64,000 nucleotides of DNA from Aerobium sp039839275 (GTDB taxonomy: Bacteria; Pseudomonadota; Alphaproteobacteria; Rhizobiales; Rhizobiaceae), in assembly GCF_039839275.1 (NCBI RefSeq), contig NZ_JBDOQP010000004.1, positions 248,001 to 312,000 of the forward strand, written 5' to 3'. This document shows positions 26,406-34,262 of this stretch, in pieces (position 1 is the first letter of the stretch; every line of letters begins with the position of its first letter). A program made the translations under genes and the position numbers. The notes beneath the pieces were generated by a model. That model ran no database searches. It saw only the letters and a program-made list of their open reading frames with translations, and was not told where the DNA came from.

Positions 26406-27088
26406 TCGAATGCCGCGAGCAGGCGATCACGCGACCGCTCGATATGCGTGTACATTGCGGCATGCGCGGCCTGAGGGTCGCCCGCCCTGAACGCGGCCAG
26501 CAGCGTCTCGTGCTCCTCCAGCGCCTCCTGCGTCACCCGCGAGTGGAACATCAGGCGGAAGATGTGCAAGTGCACATGCTGGTTGAACAGCGTGTTGCGG
26601 ATCACCTCGTTGCCGGCGATCCTGAGGATGGCATCGTGGAAATGCGCATCGGCGCGGGCAAAGCGCGAATAGCGGCTGTTGCGATCCACCGGCGCTGCGC
26701 CATTGCCCATGTCGGCTGCAGCTTCTTCCAGAAACTGCAACGATTCCGGCGTCATGTTGAGCGTTGCGAGCCGTGATCCCTCGGGCTCGAGCAACAGCCG
26801 GAACGTGTAGAGATCGTCAAACTGCTTGCGCGTCAGCTGCGGCGCTGCGCTGTAGCCGATGAGGTGCTCCTTGCGCACCAGGCCCTCGCGCTCCAGCCGG
26901 CTGAGCGCTTCGCGGACCGGGGTCTGGGACACGTTGAGCTCACGCGCAATGGCATCGATCGGAATGCGCGAGCCCGGCGCCATCTCCAGCGCCATCAGCC
27001 GCGTGTAGATGCTGTCGTAGACACCATCCACGACGCTGGATGGGCGAATACCCGCCGAATTTCGATCTCGCTCCGCTGCCAGCGCCAC
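26402..27088 (-). CDS. GntR-family (FCD subfamily) transcriptional regulator
   Basis: A 228-residue regulator with a winged helix-turn-helix (IPIDAIARELNVSQTPVREAL, about residues 35-80) and an FCD domain (ADAHFHDAILRIAGN). The frame is open far upstream, but GTG at 27088 is supported by an ideal AGGAGGT five bases before it and leaves an N-terminus of ordinary length. It is the first gene of the ribose-type ABC operon and is divergent from the alcohol/aldehyde dehydrogenase operon. It probably controls both through the AT-rich palindromic region between them. Confidence 0.88.
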   Translation of the reverse strand: MALAAERDRNSAGIRPSSVVDGVYDSIYTRLMALEMAPGSRIPIDAIARELNVSQTPVREALSRLEREGLVRKEHLIGYSAAPQLTRKQFDDLYTFRLLLEPEGSRLATLNMTPESLQFLEEAAADMGNGAAPVDRNSRYSRFARADAHFHDAILRIAGNEVIRNTLFNQHVHLHIFRLMFHSRVTQEALEEHETLLAAFRAGDPQAAHAAMYTHIERSRDRLLAAFE

Positions 27089-27154
27089 CTCGCACCTCCT
27101 GGTCGATGAACCTTGACATGGCGGATACGTCACACATAGGCTATCAGATGTCAA

Positions 27155-27180
27155 ATACAATATCGTATATGATCTGATAT
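27155..27180. promoter_or_regulatory. AT-rich palindromic operator region between GntR and dehydrogenase operons
   Basis: ATACAATATCGTAT (27155-27168) is palindromic except at one position per arm, and an overlapping ATATC...GATAT pair spans 27160-27180. The block stands out from the GC-rich surroundings and lies in the 244-bp divergent promoter region. FCD-type GntR proteins commonly bind short TAT/ATA palindromes, so it is the likely site for the adjoining regulator. Confidence 0.5.
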
Positions 27181-27332
27181 AGGATTTTGGCGGCGGCCTT
27201 CTGCCGAGTGGGCGCGAGGGGAACAGACTGCCGGAAACGGTTGCGGGCGGAGGCCATGGGCTCCGTTCGGCCGATCCTTGGATGACGAAGTTCCGGCGCT
27301 GCGCCGGCGAACACGGGGAAGGAACCCACAGC

Positions 27333-28532
27333 ATGGATCTATTCGGGACGATGCGGGCGCCGCGGGAGTTGGTCTTCGGAGCCGGCCAGCGCCATGCCCT
27401 GGGCCGCATCGCAGGCAAGCTCGGGCGGCGCGCACTTGTCGTGACCGATGCACGGCTGGCCGCCGATGCGGATTTCCTCGGCATGATGGCGCAACTCGAT
27501 GAGGCCGGGATGGCCGTGCAGATCGACAGCTCCACCCTGCCCGACGTTCCCGTCGATTGCGCCAGCGCCAGCGCCCGCGAGGCAGCGGCGTTCAAGCCCG
27601 ACCTTGTCATCGGCGTCGGCGGCGGCTCGTGCTTGGACATGGCCAAATGCGTGGCCATCCTCCTGACCCATGGCGGGAAGCCGCAGGACTATTATGGCGA
27701 ATACAACGTGCCAGGGCCGGTACTGCCGCTGATCGCGATTCCCACGACGGCCGGCACCGGTTCGGAGGTGACACCCGTCGCGGTCCTCTCGGATGCCGAG
27801 CGCAGCCTCAAGGTCGGCATCTCGAGCCCTTTCCTCATCCCCACCGTCTCGATCTGCGATCCGGATCTGACGGTGAGCTGCCCAGCGGGCCTCACCGCCA
27901 TCGCTGGGGCGGATGCGCTCACCCATGCCATCGAGGCGTTCACCGCGCTGCGCCGCGAGCCGATCCCCGGCATTGCGCAGGAACGCGTATTCGTCGGCAA
28001 GAACGCAATCTCCGACCACTTCGCGTTGCGTGCCATCGGGCTGCTCTGGCAGGGGCTGGAAGCTGCCTGCAGCAATGGCGCCGACCGGCCGGCGCGCGAG
28101 AAGGTGATGATGGGCGCGACGCTCGCCGGCCTTGCCTTCGGCGTCGCCGGAACCGCGGCCGCCCACGCGATCCAATACCCCGTCGGCGCGCTCACACACA
28201 CCGCGCATGGCGCGGGTGTTGCCTGCCTGATGCCCTATGTGATGCAGTGGAACGCGCCCGAGATCGGCCCGGAGCTGGACCAGATCGCGCACGCGCTGGG
28301 CCTGCCCGATGCCGACGCGGTGATACCCGAAATGGCCGCGATGTTCGCCCGCATCGGCATCCCCGCCACGCTGCGCGATCTCGGGCTGGCGGAAGACAAG
28401 CTCGAATGGGTCGCCGAGCAGAGCTGCGGAATTGCCCGGCTGATCCAGAACAATCCCCGGCCGCTCGACCAGCCGGACATGCTTCGCCTCGTCGGCGCCG
28501 CCTATTCGGGCGACCGCGCCGCCCTCACCTGA
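27333..28532 (+). CDS. Iron-containing alcohol dehydrogenase
   Basis: A 399-residue group III metal-dependent alcohol dehydrogenase. The NAD-binding motif is IGVGGGSCLDMAK, and TTAGTGSEVTPVAV follows. Metal ligands are in GADALTHAIEAFT (Asp and His) and in the region LTHTAHGAGVACLMP. ATG at 27333 has GGAAGGAA upstream; the frame opens 17 codons earlier. It is followed after 17 bases by an aldehyde dehydrogenase, a pair that oxidises an alcohol to an acid by way of its aldehyde, for example 4-hydroxybutyrate to succinate. Lactaldehyde- and maleylacetate-type relatives are other possibilities. Confidence 0.9.
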   Translation: MDLFGTMRAPRELVFGAGQRHALGRIAGKLGRRALVVTDARLAADADFLGMMAQLDEAGMAVQIDSSTLPDVPVDCASASAREAAAFKPDLVIGVGGGSCLDMAKCVAILLTHGGKPQDYYGEYNVPGPVLPLIAIPTTAGTGSEVTPVAVLSDAERSLKVGISSPFLIPTVSICDPDLTVSCPAGLTAIAGADALTHAIEAFTALRREPIPGIAQERVFVGKNAISDHFALRAIGLLWQGLEAACSNGADRPAREKVMMGATLAGLAFGVAGTAAAHAIQYPVGALTHTAHGAGVACLMPYVMQWNAPEIGPELDQIAHALGLPDADAVIPEMAAMFARIGIPATLRDLGLAEDKLEWVAEQSCGIARLIQNNPRPLDQPDMLRLVGAAYSGDRAALT

Positions 28533-28549
28533 CTGTAAAGGACCTTGGA

Positions 28550-30013
28550 ATGACGATCCAAACCACCGTCGCCAGCTTCGCCGATCCCGCCCTCCATGCA
28601 CACGGCCTCTATATTGGCGGCCAGTGGCATGCTGGAGCGGGTATCCCGGTGCTCAACCCGTCGACCGGGGAGATGCTCGCCGAAGTGCCGGACGCTTCCG
28701 TCGAAGATGCAATGCGCGCCGTGGCGGCAGCGGACGCCGCAGCCGCCGGCTGGCGTGCGACGCCCGCGCGCCAGCGGTCGGAAATCCTGCGCAGATGGTT
28801 CATGCTCATGATTGAGCATTCAGAAGATCTCGCCCTGCTGATCGCGCTGGAGAACGGCAAGGCTTTGTCCGATGCGCGTGGCGAAGTCGCCTATGCTTCG
28901 GAGTTCTTCCGCTGGTATGCGGAGGAAGCCACCCGCATCCCCGGCGAGTTCCGCCCGACCCCTTCGGGTTCACACAAGATACTGGTCGACCACGAGCCGA
29001 TCGGCATTTCGGTGCTCATCACGCCATGGAACTTCCCTGCGGCAATGGCGACGCGCAAGATCGGGCCCGCGCTCGCTGCCGGTTGCACGGTCATTCTCAA
29101 GCCTGCTTCCGAAACGCCGCTGACAGCCTATGCAATGGCGCGGCTGGGCGAACTGGCGGGCGTCCCGGCGGGCGTCGTCAATGTGCTCACCACCGCCAAT
29201 CCCGGCCCTGTCACCAATGCCATGCTTGCCGATCCACGGGTGCGAAAACTGTCCTTCACCGGCTCGACCGGCGTCGGCCGCGTGCTCCTCGCGGAGGCGG
29301 CGAAAACCGTCGTCAGTTGCTCGATGGAACTGGGTGGCAATGCGCCGTTCCTCGTCTTCGACGATGCCGATCTCGATGCCGCGCTCGACGGCGCGATGAT
29401 CGCCAAGATGCGCAACGCCGGCGAAGCCTGCACTGCCGCCAACCGCTTCTACGTGCAGGCTGGCATTCACGACGCTTTTGTTCAGGGTCTTACGAAGCGC
29501 ATGGCCGCGCTGAAGATCGGCCCGGGCTACGAACCCACCACGCAATGCGGCCCGATGATCACGAAAAAGGCCGTCCAGAAGATCGACCAGCTCGTCTCGA
29601 ACGCGCTGGAGCGCGGCGCACGCGCCACGACTGGCGGTGCTCCCTTGCCGGGAAGCGGATATTATTATCCGCCGACGGTGCTGGAAAACGTGCCCGTCGA
29701 CGCGGCAATCGCGCATGAGGAAATCTTCGGGCCGATTGCCCCGGTCTATCGCTTCGACACGGAAGAGGAAGCCATCCGCCTCGCAAACGACACCGAATAC
29801 GGGCTCGCCGCCTATGTCTATACGCGCGACCTGACGAAGGCGATGCGGGTGGGCAGGAACATCGAGACCGGCATGCTGGGCATCAATCGCGGCCTGATGT
29901 CGGACCCGGCGGCACCCTTCGGCGGCGTCAAGCAGAGCGGCCTGGGACGCGAGGGCGGCGTCACCGGCATTCTGGAGTTCATGGAAGCCAAATATTACGC
30001 TGTTGAACTCTAA
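28550..30013 (+). CDS. NAD(P)-dependent aldehyde dehydrogenase, succinate-semialdehyde dehydrogenase-like
   Basis: A 487-residue ALDH of the GabD group. The catalytic cysteine is C294 (GEACTAANR), the general base E260 (SMELGGNAP), and the cofactor loop FTGSTGVGR lies near residue 236. LITPWNFPAAMATRK near residue 156 is typical of succinate-semialdehyde dehydrogenases. AAAGGA precedes the ATG. It should oxidise the aldehyde made by the preceding iron alcohol dehydrogenase. Substrate preference beyond the semialdehyde group is inferred from overall family likeness only. Confidence 0.92.
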   Translation: MTIQTTVASFADPALHAHGLYIGGQWHAGAGIPVLNPSTGEMLAEVPDASVEDAMRAVAAADAAAAGWRATPARQRSEILRRWFMLMIEHSEDLALLIALENGKALSDARGEVAYASEFFRWYAEEATRIPGEFRPTPSGSHKILVDHEPIGISVLITPWNFPAAMATRKIGPALAAGCTVILKPASETPLTAYAMARLGELAGVPAGVVNVLTTANPGPVTNAMLADPRVRKLSFTGSTGVGRVLLAEAAKTVVSCSMELGGNAPFLVFDDADLDAALDGAMIAKMRNAGEACTAANRFYVQAGIHDAFVQGLTKRMAALKIGPGYEPTTQCGPMITKKAVQKIDQLVSNALERGARATTGGAPLPGSGYYYPPTVLENVPVDAAIAHEEIFGPIAPVYRFDTEEEAIRLANDTEYGLAAYVYTRDLTKAMRVGRNIETGMLGINRGLMSDPAAPFGGVKQSGLGREGGVTGILEFMEAKYYAVEL

Positions 30014-30036
30014 AAAGGGCAAGCGGGGAGCAGCGC

Positions 30037-30876
30037 ATGAAAGGCGACGACCTCTATCTGATCCGAGATTTTGTTCCTGATTTCGATGCGATCGCATCCG
30101 AGTTCGCGGCGCGCAGCCGCGCGCTGTCCGGCAGATCGAAGCTGCGCGCCGACATCGCCTACGGACACCGACCGCGCGAGGTGCTCGACGTCGCCTTTCC
30201 CGAAAGACAGGCGGCCGGCGCGCCTTTGCACGTCTTCGTCCATGGCGGCTACTGGCGCTCGGGCGAGAAGGCCGATTACCGGTTTGTGGCGGAACCGGTC
30301 CTGGCGGCAGGCGGCGTCGCTGCGCTGGTGGAATATGATCTGATGCCGGGCGAGCGGCTGGAGGTGCTGGTGGGTCAAGTGCGTCGCGCACTTCATTGGC
30401 TGCATCAGCACGCGTCCGATTTCGGAGCAGACCCCTTTCGCATCACCGTCAGCGGCCATTCCGCCGGCGCCCACCTCGCCTCTTTCCTCGCAGCCACCGG
30501 CCCCGCCGAGACCGAAGCGCCGGGCGCACCCGCGCTGCATGCGATGATGCTTGTCAGCGGCATCTACGAGCTTTCCGGGATTCCGGGCAGTTTTCTCCGC
30601 GACGAAGCCCGGATGACTGCCGAGGAGGCCGCCGATTGGTCGCCACTCGGGTCGACCCATCATTCTGGCCCGCGCCGGGTGCTCGCTTATGGCGGCAACG
30701 AAACCGCGCCGTTCCTCGACCAGGCCCAAGCCCTTCACGACGCGCTGCAAGGCGAAGGACAGCCGGTTGACCTCGTCGCCGCGCCGGGTCTCAATCACAT
30801 GAGTGTAGTGCTCGATCTGGGCGACCCGAAAGGCGGGCTGGGCCAGAGGCTTGCCGATATGGTGGCTTTAAGCTGA
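30037..30876 (+). CDS. Alpha/beta hydrolase, arylformamidase (KynB-type) like
   Basis: A 279-residue hydrolase of the BD-FAE/arylformamidase group. The oxyanion motif HGGYW lies near residue 69, the nucleophile elbow is GHSAG near residue 147, and the closing histidine is in GLNHMS. It is the third gene of the dehydrogenase operon, 23 bases behind the aldehyde dehydrogenase, and is convergent with the TRAP permease gene. No other kynurenine-pathway gene is nearby, so it may instead cleave a lactone, ester or formamide that yields the alcohol or acid handled by its two neighbours. Confidence 0.85.
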   Translation: MKGDDLYLIRDFVPDFDAIASEFAARSRALSGRSKLRADIAYGHRPREVLDVAFPERQAAGAPLHVFVHGGYWRSGEKADYRFVAEPVLAAGGVAALVEYDLMPGERLEVLVGQVRRALHWLHQHASDFGADPFRITVSGHSAGAHLASFLAATGPAETEAPGAPALHAMMLVSGIYELSGIPGSFLRDEARMTAEEAADWSPLGSTHHSGPRRVLAYGGNETAPFLDQAQALHDALQGEGQPVDLVAAPGLNHMSVVLDLGDPKGGLGQRLADMVALS

Positions 30877-30959
30877 TCCGGCGCGACTATGCCGTAGGTC
30901 TCGCCCCAGCCCCATCGGGTTGGGTTGTCTCGACGAAAGCTGCAGACGCGTTTCGTGCT

Positions 30960-32828
30960 TCACACAGCCGGGGCGGTGCGCGTGCGGAACGGCTTTGCCA
31001 GAAAAATTCCGACGCCAACCAGCAGGACCGACGCGATCAGGGCCAATTGGCTCGGATACAACGCCAGAAGTGCCGCTGGCATGAAAAACAGCCATGCCAT
31101 CGGGCGGCTGCCTCTGAGCCGGATGCCGGATGTCAGCATCGCCGTTGCGACCACCAGCATCAGGCCAGACAACGCGGCTTCCGCAATATCCATTCCATCG
31201 CCCGACCACAGCATGCCCGGATAGGCGAGGAACATGAACGGCACGACATAGGTGACGGCGGCAAGGCGAACCGCATTGAGCGCGACAGGCCACCAGTGCA
31301 CCCCGGCGATGCTCGCCGCCACGAACACCGCGATACAGACCGGCGGGGTGATCACCGAGATCGTCGCATAGTAGAAAACGAACATGTGGGCCACCAGCGG
31401 TTCGATCCCGACCGCGATCAACGCCGGCGCCATCACCGACGCGACCAGCACGTAGGCGGCGGTCGTCGGTATGCCCATGCCGAGGATCAGGCACGCGCCC
31501 GCGACGATGAGCCCGATCAGGACGATGTTCTGGCCGCCAATCGCCACTACCAGCGACGACAGCGTTACGCCAATGCCCGTGAGGTTGAGCAGCGAAACAA
31601 GGATCTGTGCCCCCGCCAGCATCACCCCGATGATGACGATACCGGCGCCGCCCTCGACCAGCGCATCGAAGAGCGTGCGCGCCGTTGAGGTCGGATCGCG
31701 GCGGCGCCACACATCGCCGATGACGAAGGGCACAACCATGCACACGATGCCCATCGCGGCGGAAAAGGCGACCGACCGCCCCGACGACAGCATCCAGATC
31801 AGCCCGCCAAGCCCCCCTATCACAGGCATCAGGCGGAACGGGTCGAGCGCTTCCCTGGCGGACGGTATCTCCTCACGCGGGACGAGCCCGACATTGGTTC
31901 GCAACGACACCAGGTGGATGGTCAGCAAGATCGCGATATAGAACATCGCCGCCGGGATAACTGCCGCCACGGCGATGCGCAGATATTCGACGCCGATCAT
32001 CTCGGCCATGATGAAGGCTGCCGCACCGAGGATCGGCGGGGTCACCTGTCCGCCGGTCGACGCGACGGCCTCCACTGCGGCGGCGAATTGTGGCGGGTAG
32101 TTCAGCCGCTTCATCAGGGGGATCGTCAGCGTGCCTGTGGTCGCCACGTTCGCCACCGCGCTGCCGTTTACCGTGCCGAACGATGCCGACGCGATCGTCG
32201 CCATCTTGGCTGCGCCCCCAATGGAGCGACCGGAGACCAGCAGAGCGATGTCCATGAAGGTCTTGCCACCGCCCGTGTGAAGCAGCACCGCGCCGAACAG
32301 CACGAAAGAGGCGATCAGGGTGGCGGCGAGACCGGTCAGCGAACCCCATACGCCGATGTCCGAAAGGTAGATCGTCTCGGCCACGAAATAGAGATCGAAC
32401 CCGCGATGGCCCAGCCTCCCGGGGATGAGATGCCCCAGGAACACATAGGCAAGGCCGACGATCACCAGTATCGGGAAGGCAAGCCCGACCGTGCGGCGTG
32501 CCAGTTCAAGCAGCACGATCACGAGCCCGGCCGTCAATCCGAGTTCGACGGGAGACGCCATCGGCAGCGTGGTCATGATCCGGTTGGCGTTGAATGTCAC
32601 ATAGACGGCCGCAGCGACCCCGATGAGCGCCAGGATGGCGTCAAGCGCAATCGACCAACCGCGCGGCCGTCCTCCTGGCCTGAGCGGATAGCTGAGAAAA
32701 CCCAGCATCAGGAGCAGCGCGACCATGATCGATCGCTGCACGAGGGAATCAAACTGCCCAAAATAGGCGGTCCACAAGACGAACACGCCAATCGTCGCGG
32801 CGACTATACGGCGGGCATTCTCAACCAT
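30960..32828 (-). CDS. TRAP transporter fused membrane protein (4TM-12TM, TAXI-associated)
   Basis: A 622-residue membrane protein that fuses the small (DctQ-like) and large (DctM-like) TRAP subunits, as is normal for TAXI systems. Around 18 hydrophobic segments are visible, with GTVNGSAVANVATTGTLTIP and GGQVTPPILGAAAFIMAEM as landmark loops of the large subunit. I prefer the ATG at 32828, because the earlier GTG lies inside the intergenic hairpin. It follows the TAXI binding-protein gene and uses an ion gradient to drive import. Confidence 0.92.
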   Translation of the reverse strand: MVENARRIVAATIGVFVLWTAYFGQFDSLVQRSIMVALLLMLGFLSYPLRPGGRPRGWSIALDAILALIGVAAAVYVTFNANRIMTTLPMASPVELGLTAGLVIVLLELARRTVGLAFPILVIVGLAYVFLGHLIPGRLGHRGFDLYFVAETIYLSDIGVWGSLTGLAATLIASFVLFGAVLLHTGGGKTFMDIALLVSGRSIGGAAKMATIASASFGTVNGSAVANVATTGTLTIPLMKRLNYPPQFAAAVEAVASTGGQVTPPILGAAAFIMAEMIGVEYLRIAVAAVIPAAMFYIAILLTIHLVSLRTNVGLVPREEIPSAREALDPFRLMPVIGGLGGLIWMLSSGRSVAFSAAMGIVCMVVPFVIGDVWRRRDPTSTARTLFDALVEGGAGIVIIGVMLAGAQILVSLLNLTGIGVTLSSLVVAIGGQNIVLIGLIVAGACLILGMGIPTTAAYVLVASVMAPALIAVGIEPLVAHMFVFYYATISVITPPVCIAVFVAASIAGVHWWPVALNAVRLAAVTYVVPFMFLAYPGMLWSGDGMDIAEAALSGLMLVVATAMLTSGIRLRGSRPMAWLFFMPAALLALYPSQLALIASVLLVGVGIFLAKPFRTRTAPAV

Positions 32829-32851
32829 GGCGCGGCTCGCAGCAAAGGATG

Positions 32852-32877
32852 GCAGAGCCGGCACGGGCCGGCCCTGC
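32852..32877 (-). other. Intergenic hairpin after binding-protein gene
   Basis: An 11-bp stem with one mismatch (GCAGAGCCGGC against GGCCGGCCCTGC without the first base) and a 4-nt loop lies between the TAXI binding-protein stop and the TRAP permease start. No T tract follows in the direction of transcription. Confidence 0.55.
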
Positions 32878-32895
32878 AGGCAACGGCATCAGGCG

Positions 32896-33861
32896 TCAAG
32901 GACGCAGGCGGTCAGGCACCTCGACGCCGATCTCCTCGAAATAGCGGATGGCGCCGGGATGGAGAGGCGACGTTGCGAGGGACATCGTCATTGCCGGGAG
33001 CTGCGAGCCCTTCAGCGAAGCGAAAGCCGACGCCTGTACGGTCTCGTCTTCCACCGCCGCCTTGGTGATGGCGTACGCCATGTCGTCGCTCATTTCCGGA
33101 TGGGCGACGGTCGCGGTTCCAAATGCCCAGGTACGATATGCCGGATAGCCATCGCCGGCAGCGCCTTCTCCAATCTCGATAACCGCGAGGTTCGGGAAGC
33201 CATCCGCCACCGACTTTGCCTGCTCGTCGTCCAGCGAGAGCAATGTGATGGGTGTAAGGGTGGCGATGTCGAGGCTCGACGCGTCGAGACGTTCGCCGGC
33301 GCCGCTCTTGACGTAGCCGACTGCGCGATCGTCCTTGATGGAATCGACCACGTCGCCGGTCGAGCCGCGCACCCATTCCGGCTCGATGCCGAGTTGTGCG
33401 AACACCGCCTCGGTGGTCTTCTCGGTCGCCGAACCGGTGATGCCGGGATTGATGCGCTGACCCGCCAGGTCGCTGAGCGTCGCCAGGCCGGCATCCTCGC
33501 GCACGACAACGTTCTGAGGTGCGGAAGAATAGACCCAAAGCGTCAGCATCTTGTACGGCTGGCCCTCGAATTCGCCCTGTCCGCTCCATGCGTCATAGGC
33601 GACATTGGTGGTGACGAGGCCCATGTCGATCTGGTCGCGCTGGAGGCGCCTCAGATTGTCCATCGTCGCGCCCGTTTCCACCACGGTAGCGGATACGCCC
33701 TCGACATTGTCGTTGATGATCTGCGAGACCGCGACGTAGTAGCCATAGTGGCTCGACGACGACGACGATGAGCCAATCAGGATGCGATCCTGCGCTTGGG
33801 CGGCTCCAGATATGGATCCGGCAAGCGCCGCGGCGAGAATGGCTGTCTTCAACTGTTTCAT
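32896..33861 (-). CDS. TAXI-family TRAP transporter substrate-binding protein
   Basis: A 321-residue periplasmic protein. The signal peptide is MKQLKTAILAAALAGSISGA with cleavage near AQAQD. The mature protein starts ILIGSSSSSSSHYGYYVAVSQ, the TAXI-type opening with an unusual run of seven serines, followed by ETGATMDNLRRLQRDQIDMG. TAXI proteins deliver glutamate, 2-oxoglutarate or other acids to fused TRAP permeases. It stands between the AtuA-like genes and the permease, so the ligand is probably an organic acid degraded by the AtuA-type pathway. Confidence 0.92.
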   Translation of the reverse strand: MKQLKTAILAAALAGSISGAAQAQDRILIGSSSSSSSHYGYYVAVSQIINDNVEGVSATVVETGATMDNLRRLQRDQIDMGLVTTNVAYDAWSGQGEFEGQPYKMLTLWVYSSAPQNVVVREDAGLATLSDLAGQRINPGITGSATEKTTEAVFAQLGIEPEWVRGSTGDVVDSIKDDRAVGYVKSGAGERLDASSLDIATLTPITLLSLDDEQAKSVADGFPNLAVIEIGEGAAGDGYPAYRTWAFGTATVAHPEMSDDMAYAITKAAVEDETVQASAFASLKGSQLPAMTMSLATSPLHPGAIRYFEEIGVEVPDRLRP

Positions 33862-33893
33862 GGTGTTCCTCCCTTTGGTTGGTATGCTTGACG

Positions 33894-34262
33894 TCAGGAC
33901 GTATCGCCGGTGCACCCAAGCGCAGTGGCGAGTTCCGCCGGCATGCTCACTTCCATCGAAAGCAGATGGAACGAACTCGTCTTGCCGTGTGTGTCGAGAT
34001 TGAGCGCGGAGTTGACGCCGCCCTCCAGGGCATCGTCGATCACGAAGTTGAGCGCCTGGAGATTGTCCACGACATAGCGCCTCACCTGCGATGCGCCGCG
34101 ATGCTCGAACATCGCGAGCACGCGCTCCTGTGTCACCTCGCGCAACAGGATGGGCCAAGCCTCCGGCGTGTACGCGATGACGCTCACATTGAGCCGGTTG
34201 CCTTTGTCCCCCGCCCTGCCATGAGCGATCCGGTGCAGGGGGATATTGACGGTCGCGGTCAT
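33894..34262 (-). CDS. AtuA-like ferredoxin-fold domain protein (small partner of DUF1446 protein)
   Basis: A 122-residue protein with the opening PLHRIAHGRAGDKGNRLNVS and the middle VRRYVVDNLQALNFVIDDALEGG characteristic of the C-terminal domain of acyclic terpene utilisation protein AtuA. In AtuA it is fused to DUF1446; here it is a separate gene overlapping the DUF1446 gene by four bases (ATGA). The two probably form one complex. Biochemical activity of the domain is not established. Confidence 0.85.
   Translation of the reverse strand: MTATVNIPLHRIAHGRAGDKGNRLNVSVIAYTPEAWPILLREVTQERVLAMFEHRGASQVRRYVVDNLQALNFVIDDALEGGVNSALNLDTHGKTSSFHLLSMEVSMPAELATALGCTGDTS

Noticed and set aside
26401..26412. 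TTCATTCGAATG, like the shared TetR operator core
   Set aside because: It lies in the coding overlap of the GntR and RbsA-like genes inside an operon, with no promoter expected, and lacks the flanking symmetric bases. Probably chance.
28970..30391. Minus-strand frame of 473 codons
   Set aside because: Covers the aldehyde dehydrogenase and arylformamidase-like genes in antisense; composition is typical of a GC-rich shadow.
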